Shown here in pieces: positions 1 to 8,763 of a DNA stretch of 50,644 nt. Both the position numbers and the translations under genes were made by a program. Under the pieces are notes generated by a model. It had not been told where the DNA came from and did not search any database. It saw nothing but the letters and a program-made list of their open reading frames with translations. The first letter of the stretch is position 1; each line of letters starts with the position of its first letter. Origin of the DNA: an uncultured Nitrososphaera sp. (GTDB taxonomy: Archaea; Thermoproteota; Nitrososphaeria; Nitrososphaerales; Nitrososphaeraceae); the NCBI RefSeq assembly GCF_946478925.1, contig NZ_CAMLDP010000003.1:1-50644 (forward strand), given 5' to 3'.

Positions 1-24
1 ATAGATGGCGACTATGCCGGCCAT
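1..24 (-). CDS. 5' end of a leaderless gene running off the window (partial)
   Basis: An ATG on the minus strand at 24 opens MAGIVAIY before the window ends. A TATA-like element (TTTTTATCTAAA on the minus strand, 45-56) is centred 27 nt upstream, the spacing seen at other leaderless starts here. Only eight residues are visible, so no product can be proposed. It would follow leuD in the same direction but from its own promoter. Confidence 0.3.
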
Positions 25-44
25 GTACCACAGTTCTGTGGGAG

Positions 45-56
45 TTTAGATAAAAA
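45..56 (-). promoter_or_regulatory. TATA-like element for the partial gene at 1-24
   Basis: TTTTTATCTAAA read on the minus strand, just downstream of the leuD stop and centred about 27 nt before the ATG at 24. Confidence 0.35.
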
Positions 57-61
57 TCTTG

Positions 62-652
62 TCAGAGCGAAGGGGCAAAAGCCTGCCTTTCCCGCTCGTA
101 TGCCGATATCTCGTCTTCGAGCTTGAGCGTGAGGCCGATGCTGTCAAGGCCCTCCAGCAAGAGTTTTTTTCGGAACTCGTCTATCTCAAAGTGCATCTCT
201 TTCTGGCCTGCCTTCACTACTTGCTTTGCAAGGTCTATCTCTATCTCTACATCGCCGTTCTGAAAGAGATAGTCGACTTGTTGCGCCGCAAGCCTGACAG
301 GCAGCACGCCGTTTTTGAAGCAGTTGTTGTAGAAAATGTCTGCAAACGATGGCGCTATTACTGCGCGAAAGCCATAGTCGAGTATAGCCCACGCCGCATG
401 CTCGCGCGAACTGCCGCTGCCGAAATTGTCGCGGGCAAGAAGTATCTGCCTTCCCTTGTACTGAGGGTCGTTGAGCATAAAATCCGGCCGGGGCTTGCCA
501 TCTTTGTCAAAGCGCCAGTCGTAAAAGAGGTACTGGCCAAATCCCGTGCGGCTTACAAGTTTCAAAAACTGCTTTGGCACTATCTGGTCGGTGTCGACGT
601 TCACTCTGTCAAGGGGCGTCGCTTTGCTTTTCAATACGGTAAACGGCTCCAT
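62..652 (-). CDS. leuD: 3-isopropylmalate dehydratase small subunit (LeuD)
   Basis: Small subunit of isopropylmalate isomerase, which interconverts 2- and 3-isopropylmalate in leucine biosynthesis together with LeuC. Visible family blocks are [14 protein letters not shown] near the N-terminus, [17 protein letters not shown] in the middle, [11 protein letters not shown], and GLDSIGLTL near the C-terminus. At about 196 residues it has the bacterial/fungal length; archaeal-type LeuD/HacB proteins are usually about 165 residues. The ATG at 652 matches the usual N-terminus; a GTG at 664 would overlap leuC by 10 bases. It lies directly behind leuC in the same operon. Confidence 0.95.
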   Translation of the reverse strand: MEPFTVLKSKATPLDRVNVDTDQIVPKQFLKLVSRTGFGQYLFYDWRFDKDGKPRPDFMLNDPQYKGRQILLARDNFGSGSSREHAAWAILDYGFRAVIAPSFADIFYNNCFKNGVLPVRLAAQQVDYLFQNGDVEIEIDLAKQVVKAGQKEMHFEIDEFRKKLLLEGLDSIGLTLKLEDEISAYERERQAFAPSL

Positions 653-654
653 TG

Positions 655-2079
655 CTAGAGCCACTCCCGCACGTCCACGAAATGGCCTTCGATTGCTGCT
701 GCCGCTGCCATCACAGGGCTGACAAGGTGCGTCCTGCCACCTGCGCCCTGCCTGCCCTCAAAGTTGCGGTTTGAGGTGCTTGCGCAACGCTCGCCGGGTG
801 CAAGGATGTCAGGGTTCATGCCAAGGCACATGCTGCATCCAGACTCGCGCCACTCAAAGCCAGCGTCCTTGAATATCTTGTCCAGACCGAGCTTTTCCGC
901 CGCTGCCTTTACCTGCTGCGAGCCGGGCACAACCATCGCCCTCACACTTGGCGACACCCTGCGGCCCTTGACCACGACTGCCGCCTCGACTAGGTCCTCA
1001 ATGCGCGAGTTGGTGCACGAGCCGATAAAGACGCGGTCAAGCTTGATGTCAGTCACAGGCGTTCCGGATTCCAGAGCCATATACTCTAACGCGCGGACAG
1101 CGGCCTTGCGCTCATTTTCGTTTCCCTTGGCAAACTCGTCGGGGGCCGGCACGCTTTCGTTCACGCTCAATACCATCCCAGGGTTTGTTCCCCAGCTGAC
1201 CTGCGGCGCAAGCGACGCCGTGTCTATCGTTATAGACCGGTCGAATTTCGCGTTTTCGTCGGTGCGCAATCCTTCCCAGTATTCTACCGCGCGCTCGTAC
1301 TGCTCGCCCTTGGGCGCATAGCGCCTGCCACGGATATAGTCAAAGGTCGTCTCGTCGGGTGCGACAAGGCCGGCCCGCGCGCCTCCTTCGATTGACATGT
1401 TGCATATCGTCATCCTGTTTTCCATAGAAAGTTCCGATATGGCATTGCCCCGGTATTCAAGCACAGAGCCGGTGCCTCCTGCGGTGCCAATTGTCCGTAT
1501 AAGGTAGAGTACCATGTCCTTTGCAGTCACGGCGTGCTTGTTTTTGCGCCGGCCTTCAAAGTTGACGGCAAAGGTCTTGGGCTTGTCCATCCACATCGTC
1601 TGAGTGGCAAGCACGTGCTCGACCTCGCTTGTGCCTATGCCGAGCGCAAGCGCGCCGAACGCGCCGTGCGTCGACGTGTGGCTGTCGCCGCACACGATTG
1701 TCGTGCCCGGTATCGTCAACCCGAGCTCCGGCCCGATGACGTGGACGATGCCCTGGTCTGGGCTGTGCATGTCAAATAATGTAATACCAAATTCCCGGCA
1801 GTTGTCTGCAAGCGTGCGTATCTGCGTCGCAGATATCTGGTCGACTATTGGAAGTGACCGCGCCGTGGTAGGCACGTTGTGGTCCATTGTAGCGTACGTC
1901 AAGTCCGGCCGGCGCAACCTGCGGCGGTTCATCCGGAGGCCGTCAAAAGCCTGCGGCGACGTAACTTCGTGTACAAGATGGCGGTCGATGTAGAGCAAGG
2001 ACGGCCCTCCTCCCTTCTCCTGGTGCACTATGTGGCTGTCCCAGATCTTTTCAAATATCGTCCTTGGTTGGTCGGCCAA
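655..2079 (-). CDS. leuC: 3-isopropylmalate dehydratase large subunit (LeuC)
   Basis: Aconitase-family large subunit carrying the [4Fe-4S] cluster. With a TTG start at 2079 the cluster ligands are Cys355 (in IGSCTNSR), Cys415 and Cys418 (in SGCSMCLG). The N-terminal block [13 protein letters not shown] is typical of LeuC. The frame stays open to an ATG at 2130, but residues between 2130 and 2079 are encoded by the TATA box itself (2104-2114), so the TTG 29 nt downstream of that box is the better start and gives about 474 residues, the bacterial length. It is cotranscribed with leuD and divergent from the proteasome gene. Confidence 0.94.
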   Translation of the reverse strand: MADQPRTIFEKIWDSHIVHQEKGGGPSLLYIDRHLVHEVTSPQAFDGLRMNRRRLRRPDLTYATMDHNVPTTARSLPIVDQISATQIRTLADNCREFGITLFDMHSPDQGIVHVIGPELGLTIPGTTIVCGDSHTSTHGAFGALALGIGTSEVEHVLATQTMWMDKPKTFAVNFEGRRKNKHAVTAKDMVLYLIRTIGTAGGTGSVLEYRGNAISELSMENRMTICNMSIEGGARAGLVAPDETTFDYIRGRRYAPKGEQYERAVEYWEGLRTDENAKFDRSITIDTASLAPQVSWGTNPGMVLSVNESVPAPDEFAKGNENERKAAVRALEYMALESGTPVTDIKLDRVFIGSCTNSRIEDLVEAAVVVKGRRVSPSVRAMVVPGSQQVKAAAEKLGLDKIFKDAGFEWRESGCSMCLGMNPDILAPGERCASTSNRNFEGRQGAGGRTHLVSPVMAAAAAIEGHFVDVREWL

Positions 2080-2103
2080 GCGAGAGAGGAATTGGCGGCA
2101 GGG

Positions 2104-2114
2104 AAATATAAAAC
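2104..2114 (-). promoter_or_regulatory. TATA box of leuCD
   Basis: GTTTTATATTT on the minus strand, centred about 29 nt before the TTG start of leuC at 2079, implying a leaderless transcript. Confidence 0.6.
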
Positions 2115-2131
2115 AAGTGAGTAGTAGCAAG

Positions 2132-2139
2132 TTTTAAAT
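2132..2139 (+). promoter_or_regulatory. TATA box of the proteasome beta gene
   Basis: TTTTAAAT centred about 32 nt before the ATG at 2168. It lies back to back with the leuC TATA box in an 88-base divergent intergenic region. Confidence 0.55.
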
Positions 2140-2167
2140 CAGGTTAGGCTACTCTTGCAGCCATAAT

Positions 2168-2827
2168 ATGCACCCCCAGGATAACCGTTACCCGGAGTAT
2201 ATCGCTGAGCAAATAAAGAAGGGTACGACCACGTGCGCCCTGACATGCAAGGACGGCGTGGTGCTGGCGGCAGACACCAGGGCAAGCGCCGGCCTCTTTA
2301 TCGCCGACAGGCACGTCATGAAGATACAAAAGGTCGACAACCACCTTGCAATGACGATTGCCGGCGGAGTTGCAGACGCGCAGAACCTGGTAGACACGAT
2401 GCGCTACAACGCCAACATATTTCGGCTTGCAAACAAGGAGATCATCCCGGTCAAGTCGGCTGCTAGGCTTTGCTCGAATATTCTGTTCAACAACCGCTAC
2501 TTCCCATACTACGTCCAGATAATCATGGCAGGCTACACCGACAATGAGGGAGGCAAGATATACAACATCGACCTGTTTGGCTCGCTCACTACAGAGAAAT
2601 TCATTTCCACCGGCTCTGGCTCGCCCGTCGCGTACGGCTACCTAGAATCCGAGTTCAAGGACGGCATGGGCGTAAACGACGCGTATAAAGTGGCGATGCA
2701 AGCAATCGCCGCGGCAATCCGCAGAAACGCAGGGACCGGCGATAGCATCAACGTGGCCATCATCGACAAAGATGGCTACCGCGAGCTGTCAAAGGAACAA
2801 AAAACCGCAGTGGGCGTAGTATTCTAG
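2168..2827 (+). CDS. psmB: Proteasome subunit beta
   Basis: Catalytic beta subunit of the archaeal 20S proteasome, an N-terminal-threonine protease acting in the cytoplasm. A 19-residue propeptide ends in KKG, and cleavage would expose Thr20 (TTTCALTCKDG). Counting that residue as Thr1, Asp17 (in AADTRAS) and Lys33 (in RHVMK) are exactly in place, so the subunit should be active. Length (219 residues) is normal. The short divergent promoter region is shared with leuC. The alpha subunit is not in this window. Confidence 0.96.
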   Translation: MHPQDNRYPEYIAEQIKKGTTTCALTCKDGVVLAADTRASAGLFIADRHVMKIQKVDNHLAMTIAGGVADAQNLVDTMRYNANIFRLANKEIIPVKSAARLCSNILFNNRYFPYYVQIIMAGYTDNEGGKIYNIDLFGSLTTEKFISTGSGSPVAYGYLESEFKDGMGVNDAYKVAMQAIAAAIRRNAGTGDSINVAIIDKDGYRELSKEQKTAVGVVF

Positions 2828-2850
2828 CCCACGGCATTTTCCTTCTTTTC

Positions 2851-4317
2851 TTACACGCTTTTTCCCGTTATTTCATTCACAAACAGGCTCGCATCCATCT
2901 TTGAAAACGCGGACAGCTCGATTTTTGCGCCCGGCCTCATGAACCGGCGTATCTCTTCGCCGGCGCCCCTCACTGACCACCAGTCCTCGCCGAACCGGTT
3001 CTGAAGGTGTCGTTCAAGCTCTGCCGCGCGTACGGCTGCTATTATGTAACTTGGCACGTACATTATTGCGTCAGGAAGTATGTGGTGCAAGAGCCAGTAC
3101 TCGCCGGGCACGTCAAGCCCCGTGTATTCCCTCAGCAGTTTCCCGTAGAGGTCGCTTGCCTGCCTTGTAGAGAGTTTTTTGCGCCAGAACTCGGCCTTCA
3201 TGAGCGAGTTTGCGGTGTAGAACGTGACGAAAAAGAGCTCCATGAAGTTGTTCCTCTGTCCCAGCTCGTCAAGAACGCGCTCGTCGGCCACGCCAAGCGA
3301 CTTTAAATAGAGCCGGTTCTTTGTCAGGCGCTCCAGAAATATCGAGAATATCTCTGCTATTCCCATGGAAAAGCCGTAGCGGTCCCAATAGTCTGCCGAT
3401 GGGTCGATGGAAGTAGCGTGTGCCGCGTGGCCCATTTCGTGGTAGCAGCCCTGCAGGTCAAAGTAGGGGCTTTCGCTCTTGTACAGGACGCGCACGTCGT
3501 TTGGCACCTGGACGAAAAAACAGATGGGCGACGGGTACTTGTCCTTGCGGTTTTCTGCGTCAATCTGTATCCGCGACAGGTCAAACCCGAGACCCTCAAG
3601 CGTCTTTTTCACCTGCGCGGTCGGGTCGATTCCGGCAAAGTGCTTCTCAAGGTCGGAATAGACGCGGTTTCTGAAAAAGTAAAAGTCGTCATAGTATTCC
3701 GCCGGCCTGCCGAGCACCTTTTTTGAAACATCAGCAAGGGCTTCACGGAACGGCTTTTTGGCCTGAGCGCCCATTGACTTGACAAACTCGGTCAGCTGCT
3801 GGCGTGTGAATTTCTCGTTTTCAAGATAGCCTGCAAGTGGGTCCAGCTTTTTGCCAGACTGCTTTTCGTACACGCCGGCGATCGTATCAAAGCGCACCTT
3901 TACCACTGGCGCGACGAATCTTGTATTTTTCACAAACTCGTCAAAGACTGCCTTGCGCTTTTTTGGGTCCTTTTCGGCGCTGTTGTACTGGCGCCACGAG
4001 CTCCAGTTCACCGGCCTCCCGTTGAACTTTTGCTTCTTTGAGACGACCTTGGCGTTGCGCAGGTCGTACAGTTTCAGCTCGAGCTTTTTGGTGGACGAGT
4101 CGGCCATGCTTTCAATCGACGACAGGTAGAGCTCTCGGGGCTCTTGAAAATTCTCCAGGAACAGCCTTGCGGCAAGCGACTTCATCTCTGCTAGCCCCTC
4201 TATCGCCTGTATGCTGTGCTTCAGGCCGGCGTACTGCCTGTAGCGCTCGTCTGATTCGGCTACGTATATGCGCTCGTCAAGCTGGCACCATTGCTCAAGG
4301 TTCATGCTGCCAGACAT
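2851..4317 (-). CDS. M3-like zinc oligopeptidase (thimet/oligoendopeptidase F type)
   Basis: Predicted cytoplasmic zinc metallopeptidase of 488 residues that would trim peptides, for instance those released by the proteasome encoded next to it. The zinc site HEMGH is at residues 293-297, and Glu322 in GIAEIFS is the likely third ligand, the spacing expected for M3-like enzymes. The N-terminal half is helical and charged, as in this family. It is convergent with psmB (23-base gap). A TATA-like GTTATAAC at 4340-4347 lies 26 nt before the ATG. The exact subfamily (M3A, M3B or M32-like) cannot be settled by eye. Confidence 0.8.
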   Translation of the reverse strand: MSGSMNLEQWCQLDERIYVAESDERYRQYAGLKHSIQAIEGLAEMKSLAARLFLENFQEPRELYLSSIESMADSSTKKLELKLYDLRNAKVVSKKQKFNGRPVNWSSWRQYNSAEKDPKKRKAVFDEFVKNTRFVAPVVKVRFDTIAGVYEKQSGKKLDPLAGYLENEKFTRQQLTEFVKSMGAQAKKPFREALADVSKKVLGRPAEYYDDFYFFRNRVYSDLEKHFAGIDPTAQVKKTLEGLGFDLSRIQIDAENRKDKYPSPICFFVQVPNDVRVLYKSESPYFDLQGCYHEMGHAAHATSIDPSADYWDRYGFSMGIAEIFSIFLERLTKNRLYLKSLGVADERVLDELGQRNNFMELFFVTFYTANSLMKAEFWRKKLSTRQASDLYGKLLREYTGLDVPGEYWLLHHILPDAIMYVPSYIIAAVRAAELERHLQNRFGEDWWSVRGAGEEIRRFMRPGAKIELSAFSKMDASLFVNEITGKSV

Positions 4318-4378
4318 TCCGGCTTTTCATTTTAAAAATGTTATAACTTGGTCCAGCCAAGAAAAAGCGCGCATTTAC

Positions 4379-4732
4379 TTGGTTTCTGCAACCGTCAGGG
4401 TGGAAGGCGGCATGCTGGTTATAGAGCCGGCGGGCAGGCTGTCAAAATTTGCATCTCTTGCAAGAAAGGTCGAGGTACCGCTTGCCTGTGTTAAAGAGGT
4501 AAGCGTTGAAAGAGCAGAGATAAAGGGCTGGAAGACGGCCGGCACAGCGCTACCGCCACACTACGCCGGCAACTTTTACGACTTTAAAATAGGCAGGATC
4601 TTCTACGCGCTTTCAGACAGAGACAAATGCGTTACATTCAGGCTGGAAGGCGCCAAATACAGCGAGATAATTGTACAGGTAGACGACAAGGAAAGAGTCG
4701 CGGAAATGGTGAGAAAGGCAGTCGCAGGATGA
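4379..4732 (+). CDS. Small PH-like domain protein
   Basis: About 117 residues. The pattern of beta strands with ALPPHYAGNFYDFKIGR followed by FYALSDRDKCVTFRL and a closing helix VDDKERVAEMVRKAV resembles bacterial PH (pleckstrin-like) domain proteins, which usually lie at membranes. No transmembrane segment is visible. The frame is open further upstream, but the residues before the TTG at 4379 are encoded by the divergent promoter region, so that TTG is preferred. No specific function can be given. Confidence 0.5.
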   Translation: MVSATVRVEGGMLVIEPAGRLSKFASLARKVEVPLACVKEVSVERAEIKGWKTAGTALPPHYAGNFYDFKIGRIFYALSDRDKCVTFRLEGAKYSEIIVQVDDKERVAEMVRKAVAG

Positions 4733-4883
4733 TATTTGTATTTAAGGTTTTGTCCGAACGTTTGGACCAAGCGTTAAATCGATTTCCAAGCCCCACAGTG
4801 CCATGCGGGGAGCCACCACGAGGGCCCGTGAATCCTTTTATCCTTCTGACGCCATACGTAGATCATCAGGCGCTAGCACAGAG

Positions 4884-5393
4884 ATGTCCACAAACATCAC
4901 AAGGGCCGCAAGCGTCACCATAGTTCTTTTCACCGCCCTCACCCTCACCCATGCCGCGTTTGTGGACTATCGCTCTACGGGAGGAAACGACAAGTCCCTT
5001 TCCCAGATGCCGTACCTCCAAAACCGCAAGTTCGGAGTCGAGACGTCGTTGCTTTCGTTTGAGCGGGATTCGTGGCGCGGACAGGTGCGGCAAAAGTGGA
5101 CAGAGTGCGGCCTGTGCTGCGGCGTATACGAATTGCTCGTCAGGATGAAGGGCGGGCCGACCAGGGCCAGGCTGCTTGCGCTTCTTGCAGAAATGCCAAA
5201 GAACAAGCTCCAGCTTGCAAACGAGTCTGGCATCGACTGGAAGGCGGTTGACAGGCACGTCGAGCGGATGCTTGAATTCGGCCTTGTGCAGGTCGTCGCC
5301 ACCGCAGGCACATGCACGATATACGCGATTACAGAAAAAGGTGTCCGCGCGCTCGCACTTAGCGTAGATTGTTGTAAAGAACAGACAGAGTAA
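4884..5393 (+). CDS. Winged-helix DNA-binding protein, possibly membrane-anchored
   Basis: The C-terminal 85 residues form a winged helix: TRARLLALLAEMPKNKLQLA, a recognition helix around DWKAVDRHVERMLEFGL and a wing ending in YAITEKGVRAL. This is the ArsR/MarR-like type common in thaumarchaea. From the ATG at 4884 the N-terminus has one hydrophobic stretch (VTIVLFTALTLTHAAF), which would make it a membrane-tethered regulator. A CGLCC cluster lies between the two parts. The start is uncertain: ATGs at 4803, 5008 and 5143 are in frame, and the last would remove the hydrophobic segment. Confidence 0.6.
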   Translation: MSTNITRAASVTIVLFTALTLTHAAFVDYRSTGGNDKSLSQMPYLQNRKFGVETSLLSFERDSWRGQVRQKWTECGLCCGVYELLVRMKGGPTRARLLALLAEMPKNKLQLANESGIDWKAVDRHVERMLEFGLVQVVATAGTCTIYAITEKGVRALALSVDCCKEQTE

Positions 5394-5424
5394 AAGAAAA
5401 GAAAAAGAGAAAAGGGGTGCGCTC

Positions 5425-7128
5425 TTAGGCGCCGGCCATGTTGTTGCGTAGCTCGACGCCCTTGTGGTCGTCGTTTGCCATCGCGGCTTCCCTGTGCATT
5501 TCAGAGAGGGCGCAGCCCATCTGTGCCTCTGGCTTGCCACGCCTCATCAGGCCGCGGTAAAGACCCGCTTCGAGCGTCTGGCCGTGTGCCTGTTCCCATT
5601 CCTCTACAGGGATGGAGTATTTCTTTTGTATCCTGTCCCTGTACCATTCTGGGATGACGTTGAAGGCGCAGAACGGGATGATTCTCAGGTCTGGCGTCAG
5701 GTAGTGTATGTCGCACCTCTGGAGGCGTTCCAAGTCCTCGTTGTATTTGTCCTGGAAGTGCATCATGCCAAGGAAGAGCGACCTTACGTGCCAGTTGCCG
5801 ACCGAGTCAAAGTTGCGCTTTAGCAGTATGCTGGAGAACATCTTTGCCAAGTCGAGGCCGTGTGGCTGCTTGTCCTTGTCGACGAATGTCTTGAGCTTGC
5901 GGACGACTTCGAGCATTGTCCAGTAGCGGTTTGCGCCTGACCTTATCTCGTCGGCCTTCTCCTCAAAGTATTCAAGCACGCCCTTGATGTCGACGAATGC
6001 TGTCAGCGGTGTGAGCTTTCTTGTCTGGGTGTCTTCAAAGACATAGGTGCCTGCTCCGCACGCAAAGTGTATCGAGAGCTCATACTTTGGCTTCTTGCTG
6101 AACGCCTCGATGATGTTTGTCATGGGCATACACGATGGGACAGGGAACCACGCGTCCTTGCTTATCTCGCCGTTTGTCTGTTCCTCGATTCTCTCGATGC
6201 AGTCGGGGATTGTGATGCGGTATTTCTCGCGCTCTTTTTTGCCCATCCTGCCCGTCAGCGACACCGGCTGGAAGTTCACCGCGTGTACGACGTCCATGTG
6301 CTTTTGCGCGTAGCGGATGATCCCGCCCAGTTCGTGGTCGTTGATTGACTTTATCACAGTCGGTACGAATACTACTGTCATGCCGCACTTGCGTGCAGAC
6401 TCTAGTGTGTATGGGATCTCCCAGTGGTTCTTGGGGTTCGTTCTAGGAGTCACTCCGTCGAATGAAAGGTAGAGGTTGCTCACGCCAGAGTTTCTCACCT
6501 GGCGCATCGTCTCTGGCGACATGGCCAGCTTGATGCCGTTGGTGTTTAGCTGCACGTGGTCGACGCCCTCCTCCTTCATTATCTTGATGAGTTCAGTGAT
6601 GTCGTCGCGGAGCATCGGCTCGCCGCCGGTAATCTGGATAGAGTTGCCAGCAATCGGCTTTTCTGCCTTGAGTGTCTTCATCATGGCCCTCACCTGCTCG
6701 TGGTTTGGCTCGTACAGGTAGGCGCCTTCGAGACCCTTCTTCACGTAGAAGAAGCAGTACCAGCACGTGAGGTCGCACCTGTTGGTGATGATCATGTTGG
6801 AAAGGCCAGAGTGGGAAAGGTGGTTGGTGCAGAGGCCGCAGTTGTTCGGGCACGCGCACTTGTCAATCATGACGTTCGGGGCGTGTGCGCCCTTGCCGTC
6901 CATCCAGTAGGTGCTGAATTTCTTGTACATTTCATAAGAGCCGAAATAGAGTTCCTCAGTCTCGCCGTGCGTGGGACAGGTCTTGCTCATAAAGACCTTG
7001 CCTTCTCTTTCAAAGACTTCTGCGTCTAGAATCATGTTGCAGTCCGGGCAGATGCTCTGCGTGAACCTTATCGTTTTCTTCGCAGCAACATTCTTGCTGG
7101 ACATATTGCTAATGTGAATTAGCTCCAT
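5425..7128 (-). CDS. tes: Tetraether lipid synthase-type radical SAM protein (Tes / MJ0619 family)
   Basis: Radical SAM enzyme of 567 residues with the motif Cys118-x3-Cys122-x2-Cys125 (CDLTCWYC). Upstream are cysteine sites typical of the MJ0619 family: CPDC at 27-30, CPTH at 51-54 and the CAC..C..C group at 91-100, suggesting extra Fe-S or metal centres. SAM-binding TGGEPMLRDD follows. In other archaea this family joins two archaeol molecules tail to tail to form the biphytanyl chains of GDGT lipids, which fits the tetraether membranes of thaumarchaea. It is transcribed alone, divergently from a TrmB regulator; a TATA box at 7157-7170 precedes the ATG by about 35 nt. Another radical SAM specificity is possible. 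Confidence 0.8.
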   Translation of the reverse strand: MELIHISNMSSKNVAAKKTIRFTQSICPDCNMILDAEVFEREGKVFMSKTCPTHGETEELYFGSYEMYKKFSTYWMDGKGAHAPNVMIDKCACPNNCGLCTNHLSHSGLSNMIITNRCDLTCWYCFFYVKKGLEGAYLYEPNHEQVRAMMKTLKAEKPIAGNSIQITGGEPMLRDDITELIKIMKEEGVDHVQLNTNGIKLAMSPETMRQVRNSGVSNLYLSFDGVTPRTNPKNHWEIPYTLESARKCGMTVVFVPTVIKSINDHELGGIIRYAQKHMDVVHAVNFQPVSLTGRMGKKEREKYRITIPDCIERIEEQTNGEISKDAWFPVPSCMPMTNIIEAFSKKPKYELSIHFACGAGTYVFEDTQTRKLTPLTAFVDIKGVLEYFEEKADEIRSGANRYWTMLEVVRKLKTFVDKDKQPHGLDLAKMFSSILLKRNFDSVGNWHVRSLFLGMMHFQDKYNEDLERLQRCDIHYLTPDLRIIPFCAFNVIPEWYRDRIQKKYSIPVEEWEQAHGQTLEAGLYRGLMRRGKPEAQMGCALSEMHREAAMANDDHKGVELRNNMAGA

Positions 7129-7156
7129 ACTACTATCTTGGAGAAAAAACTCCAGA

Positions 7157-7170
7157 TTTAATATATAAAG
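7157..7170 (-). promoter_or_regulatory. TATA box of the Tes-type gene
   Basis: CTTTATATATTAAA on the minus strand, about 35 nt before the ATG at 7128. Confidence 0.6.
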
Positions 7171-7262
7171 ATAACGTGTCGATTACTACGGTGATTGGTG
7201 TATAGGCCAAAACTGCCTTTTTTGCGTGCCAATCTCAACGATTGTTGCCGCTGCTGGAACGT

Positions 7263-7272
7263 AAATATATAA
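7263..7272 (+). promoter_or_regulatory. TATA box of the TrmB-family gene
   Basis: AAATATATAA centred 29 nt before the TTG at 7296, supporting leaderless use of that TTG. Confidence 0.6.
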
Positions 7273-7295
7273 CGGCGTAATAATGCGTTCTGAGT

Positions 7296-8087
7296 TTGAG
7301 CATTTCCGACAGGTCGCGCAAGGCGATGGAGGACCTTGGCATGACCGGCTATGAAATACGCGTCTATACTTCATTGCTTGAAGCCGGCGCCATGACGGCT
7401 GCTGACATTAGCAAAAAGTCGGGTGTGCCGTATTCCAAGATTTACGAGGTATTGAACAGCCTTGAAGACAAGGGCTGGCTAGAATCTGACAGCTCGCGCC
7501 CGCAAAAGTTCTTCCCCAAGTCGCCTTCCACCGCCCTTGAGGCCATGAGGATGAGAAGCGAGAACAACTTTCGCGAAAGCCAGGCTGCAATCGTAAGCGA
7601 GCTCATGCCCATGTACACGAAAAGCGGCATCAAGGAGAAGCCGGAGATCTGGGTGGTAAGGGGCATCTACAACATCGCCGCCAAGGTCAGCGAGATAGTC
7701 GAAGCCTGCCAGCACGAACTGCTCGTGGCGCTTCCAAGCGTCGCGCAGGACGTCGCCAAGCCGATGCAGCCGGTGCTCCGCACGCTGTACGAGCGCGGGG
7801 TAAAGATAAGTGTCCTTGCGTCCGAAGACACCAGCGCTGACATAATAAAGGCGCTTTCGAGGGTCGCCGAGGTAAAGCTGAAGGACGGCATGTTCGGCGG
7901 AGGAGTCATCGGCGACAGCAAGCACGTCATGATACTTTTAGGAGAGGGCGTCGGCGAAAACGGCATGATGGACCCGATAGCGATATGGGCTGACCACGCG
8001 GCCCTTGCAGGCTTTGCCAAGGACTACTTCCACTACCTCTGGGCCGACGCCAAGGCGCAGCAGAAAAAATCCGGCAATAATAGATAA
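7296..8087 (+). CDS. TrmB-family transcriptional regulator
   Basis: About 263 residues. The N-terminal winged helix (roughly residues 10-80) carries MTGYEIRVYTSLLEAGAMTAADISKKSG and YSKIYEVLNSLEDKGWL, the TrmB signature. The C-terminal half is the phospholipase-D-like TrmB effector domain, without a recognisable sugar-binding signature. TrmB proteins are repressors or activators of metabolic genes in archaea. Its promoter faces that of the Tes-type gene over 167 bases, so control of lipid synthesis is a reasonable but untested idea. The TTG start is supported by the TATA box 29 nt upstream. Confidence 0.85.
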   Translation: MSISDRSRKAMEDLGMTGYEIRVYTSLLEAGAMTAADISKKSGVPYSKIYEVLNSLEDKGWLESDSSRPQKFFPKSPSTALEAMRMRSENNFRESQAAIVSELMPMYTKSGIKEKPEIWVVRGIYNIAAKVSEIVEACQHELLVALPSVAQDVAKPMQPVLRTLYERGVKISVLASEDTSADIIKALSRVAEVKLKDGMFGGGVIGDSKHVMILLGEGVGENGMMDPIAIWADHAALAGFAKDYFHYLWADAKAQQKKSGNNR

Positions 8088-8123
8088 GGTTAATAGTTAT
8101 CTTTAGACAAGCTAGCTCCACCC

Positions 8124-8588
8124 GTGGAGTCCCTAAAGTCCCGCAAATCCGACGACGAAGAGCTCTTTATCGGAACAGCCGAGAGCGAGCACGTCGAGAT
8201 GTACCTAAAGGCGATATGGTACATCAGGGAAAAGGGCGAAGAAGTCAAGGTAAGCTCCATCGCAAAACTGCTCAACGTGACGCAGCCTTCCGTGGTCCAG
8301 ATGCTACGCAAGCTCAACGACCTAGACTTGGTCCACTACACCAAGGGCAGCGTCGAATTGACAAGCGAGGGCGACAGGATTGGCAAGCAGATGATACGCA
8401 ACACACGCCTTTTAGAGGTCCTCATGAAGGACGCGCTGAGGATAGAGATAGACGAGGAGATGGTCTGCGGGATAGAGCACCACATGAAGAACATCTTTAC
8501 CGACGCCCTGTGCACGCTTTTAAAGCACCCCAGAAAGTGCCCCCACGGCCACGACATACCAAAGGGCCGCTGCTGTTCCACCGCCTAG
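8124..8588 (+). CDS. DtxR-family metal-dependent regulator, iron-type site
   Basis: A 154-residue regulator with an N-terminal winged helix (VSSIAKLLNVTQPSVVQMLRKL) and the helical metal-binding/dimerisation domain. Met26 (in VEMYL), Cys115, Glu118 and His119 (in CGIEHH) correspond to the Met/Cys/Glu/His ligands of the DtxR/IdeR iron site rather than the Asp/Glu set of MntR; the second-helix His is Thr. The C-terminus HPRKCPHGHDIP is a family hallmark. The start is GTG, with a TATA-like TTAATAGTTAT at 8091-8101, 28 nt upstream. It probably senses Fe(II) in the cytoplasm. Confidence 0.85.
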   Translation: MESLKSRKSDDEELFIGTAESEHVEMYLKAIWYIREKGEEVKVSSIAKLLNVTQPSVVQMLRKLNDLDLVHYTKGSVELTSEGDRIGKQMIRNTRLLEVLMKDALRIEIDEEMVCGIEHHMKNIFTDALCTLLKHPRKCPHGHDIPKGRCCSTA

Positions 8589-8763
8589 ATCGTTTTTATG
8601 CCCTCCGCCACAACGTCTATGCGGATGGACATGCGGGCGGTGACAGGACTAGCCCTACTGACTACTTGGTGAGGAGGATCTTGAGTAAGGAGCCTGCTGC
8701 CCATCCACCTACCTAAAATTTCTCACAAGCTTGATAAATGACTAGATAGATTTCATATTTGCA

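Noticed and set aside
4866..5540. Minus-strand frame across the winged-helix gene
   Set aside because: Overlaps the winged-helix gene and the end of the Tes-type gene, with composition unlike a protein.
7231..7246. Inverted repeat CAATC-N5-GATTG before the TrmB gene
   Set aside because: Short arms, and no second copy or match to known TrmB sites.
8216..8716. Plus-strand frame inside the DtxR gene and beyond
   Set aside because: Arg/Gln/His-rich shadow frame; the overlapping frame encodes a clear DtxR-family protein.
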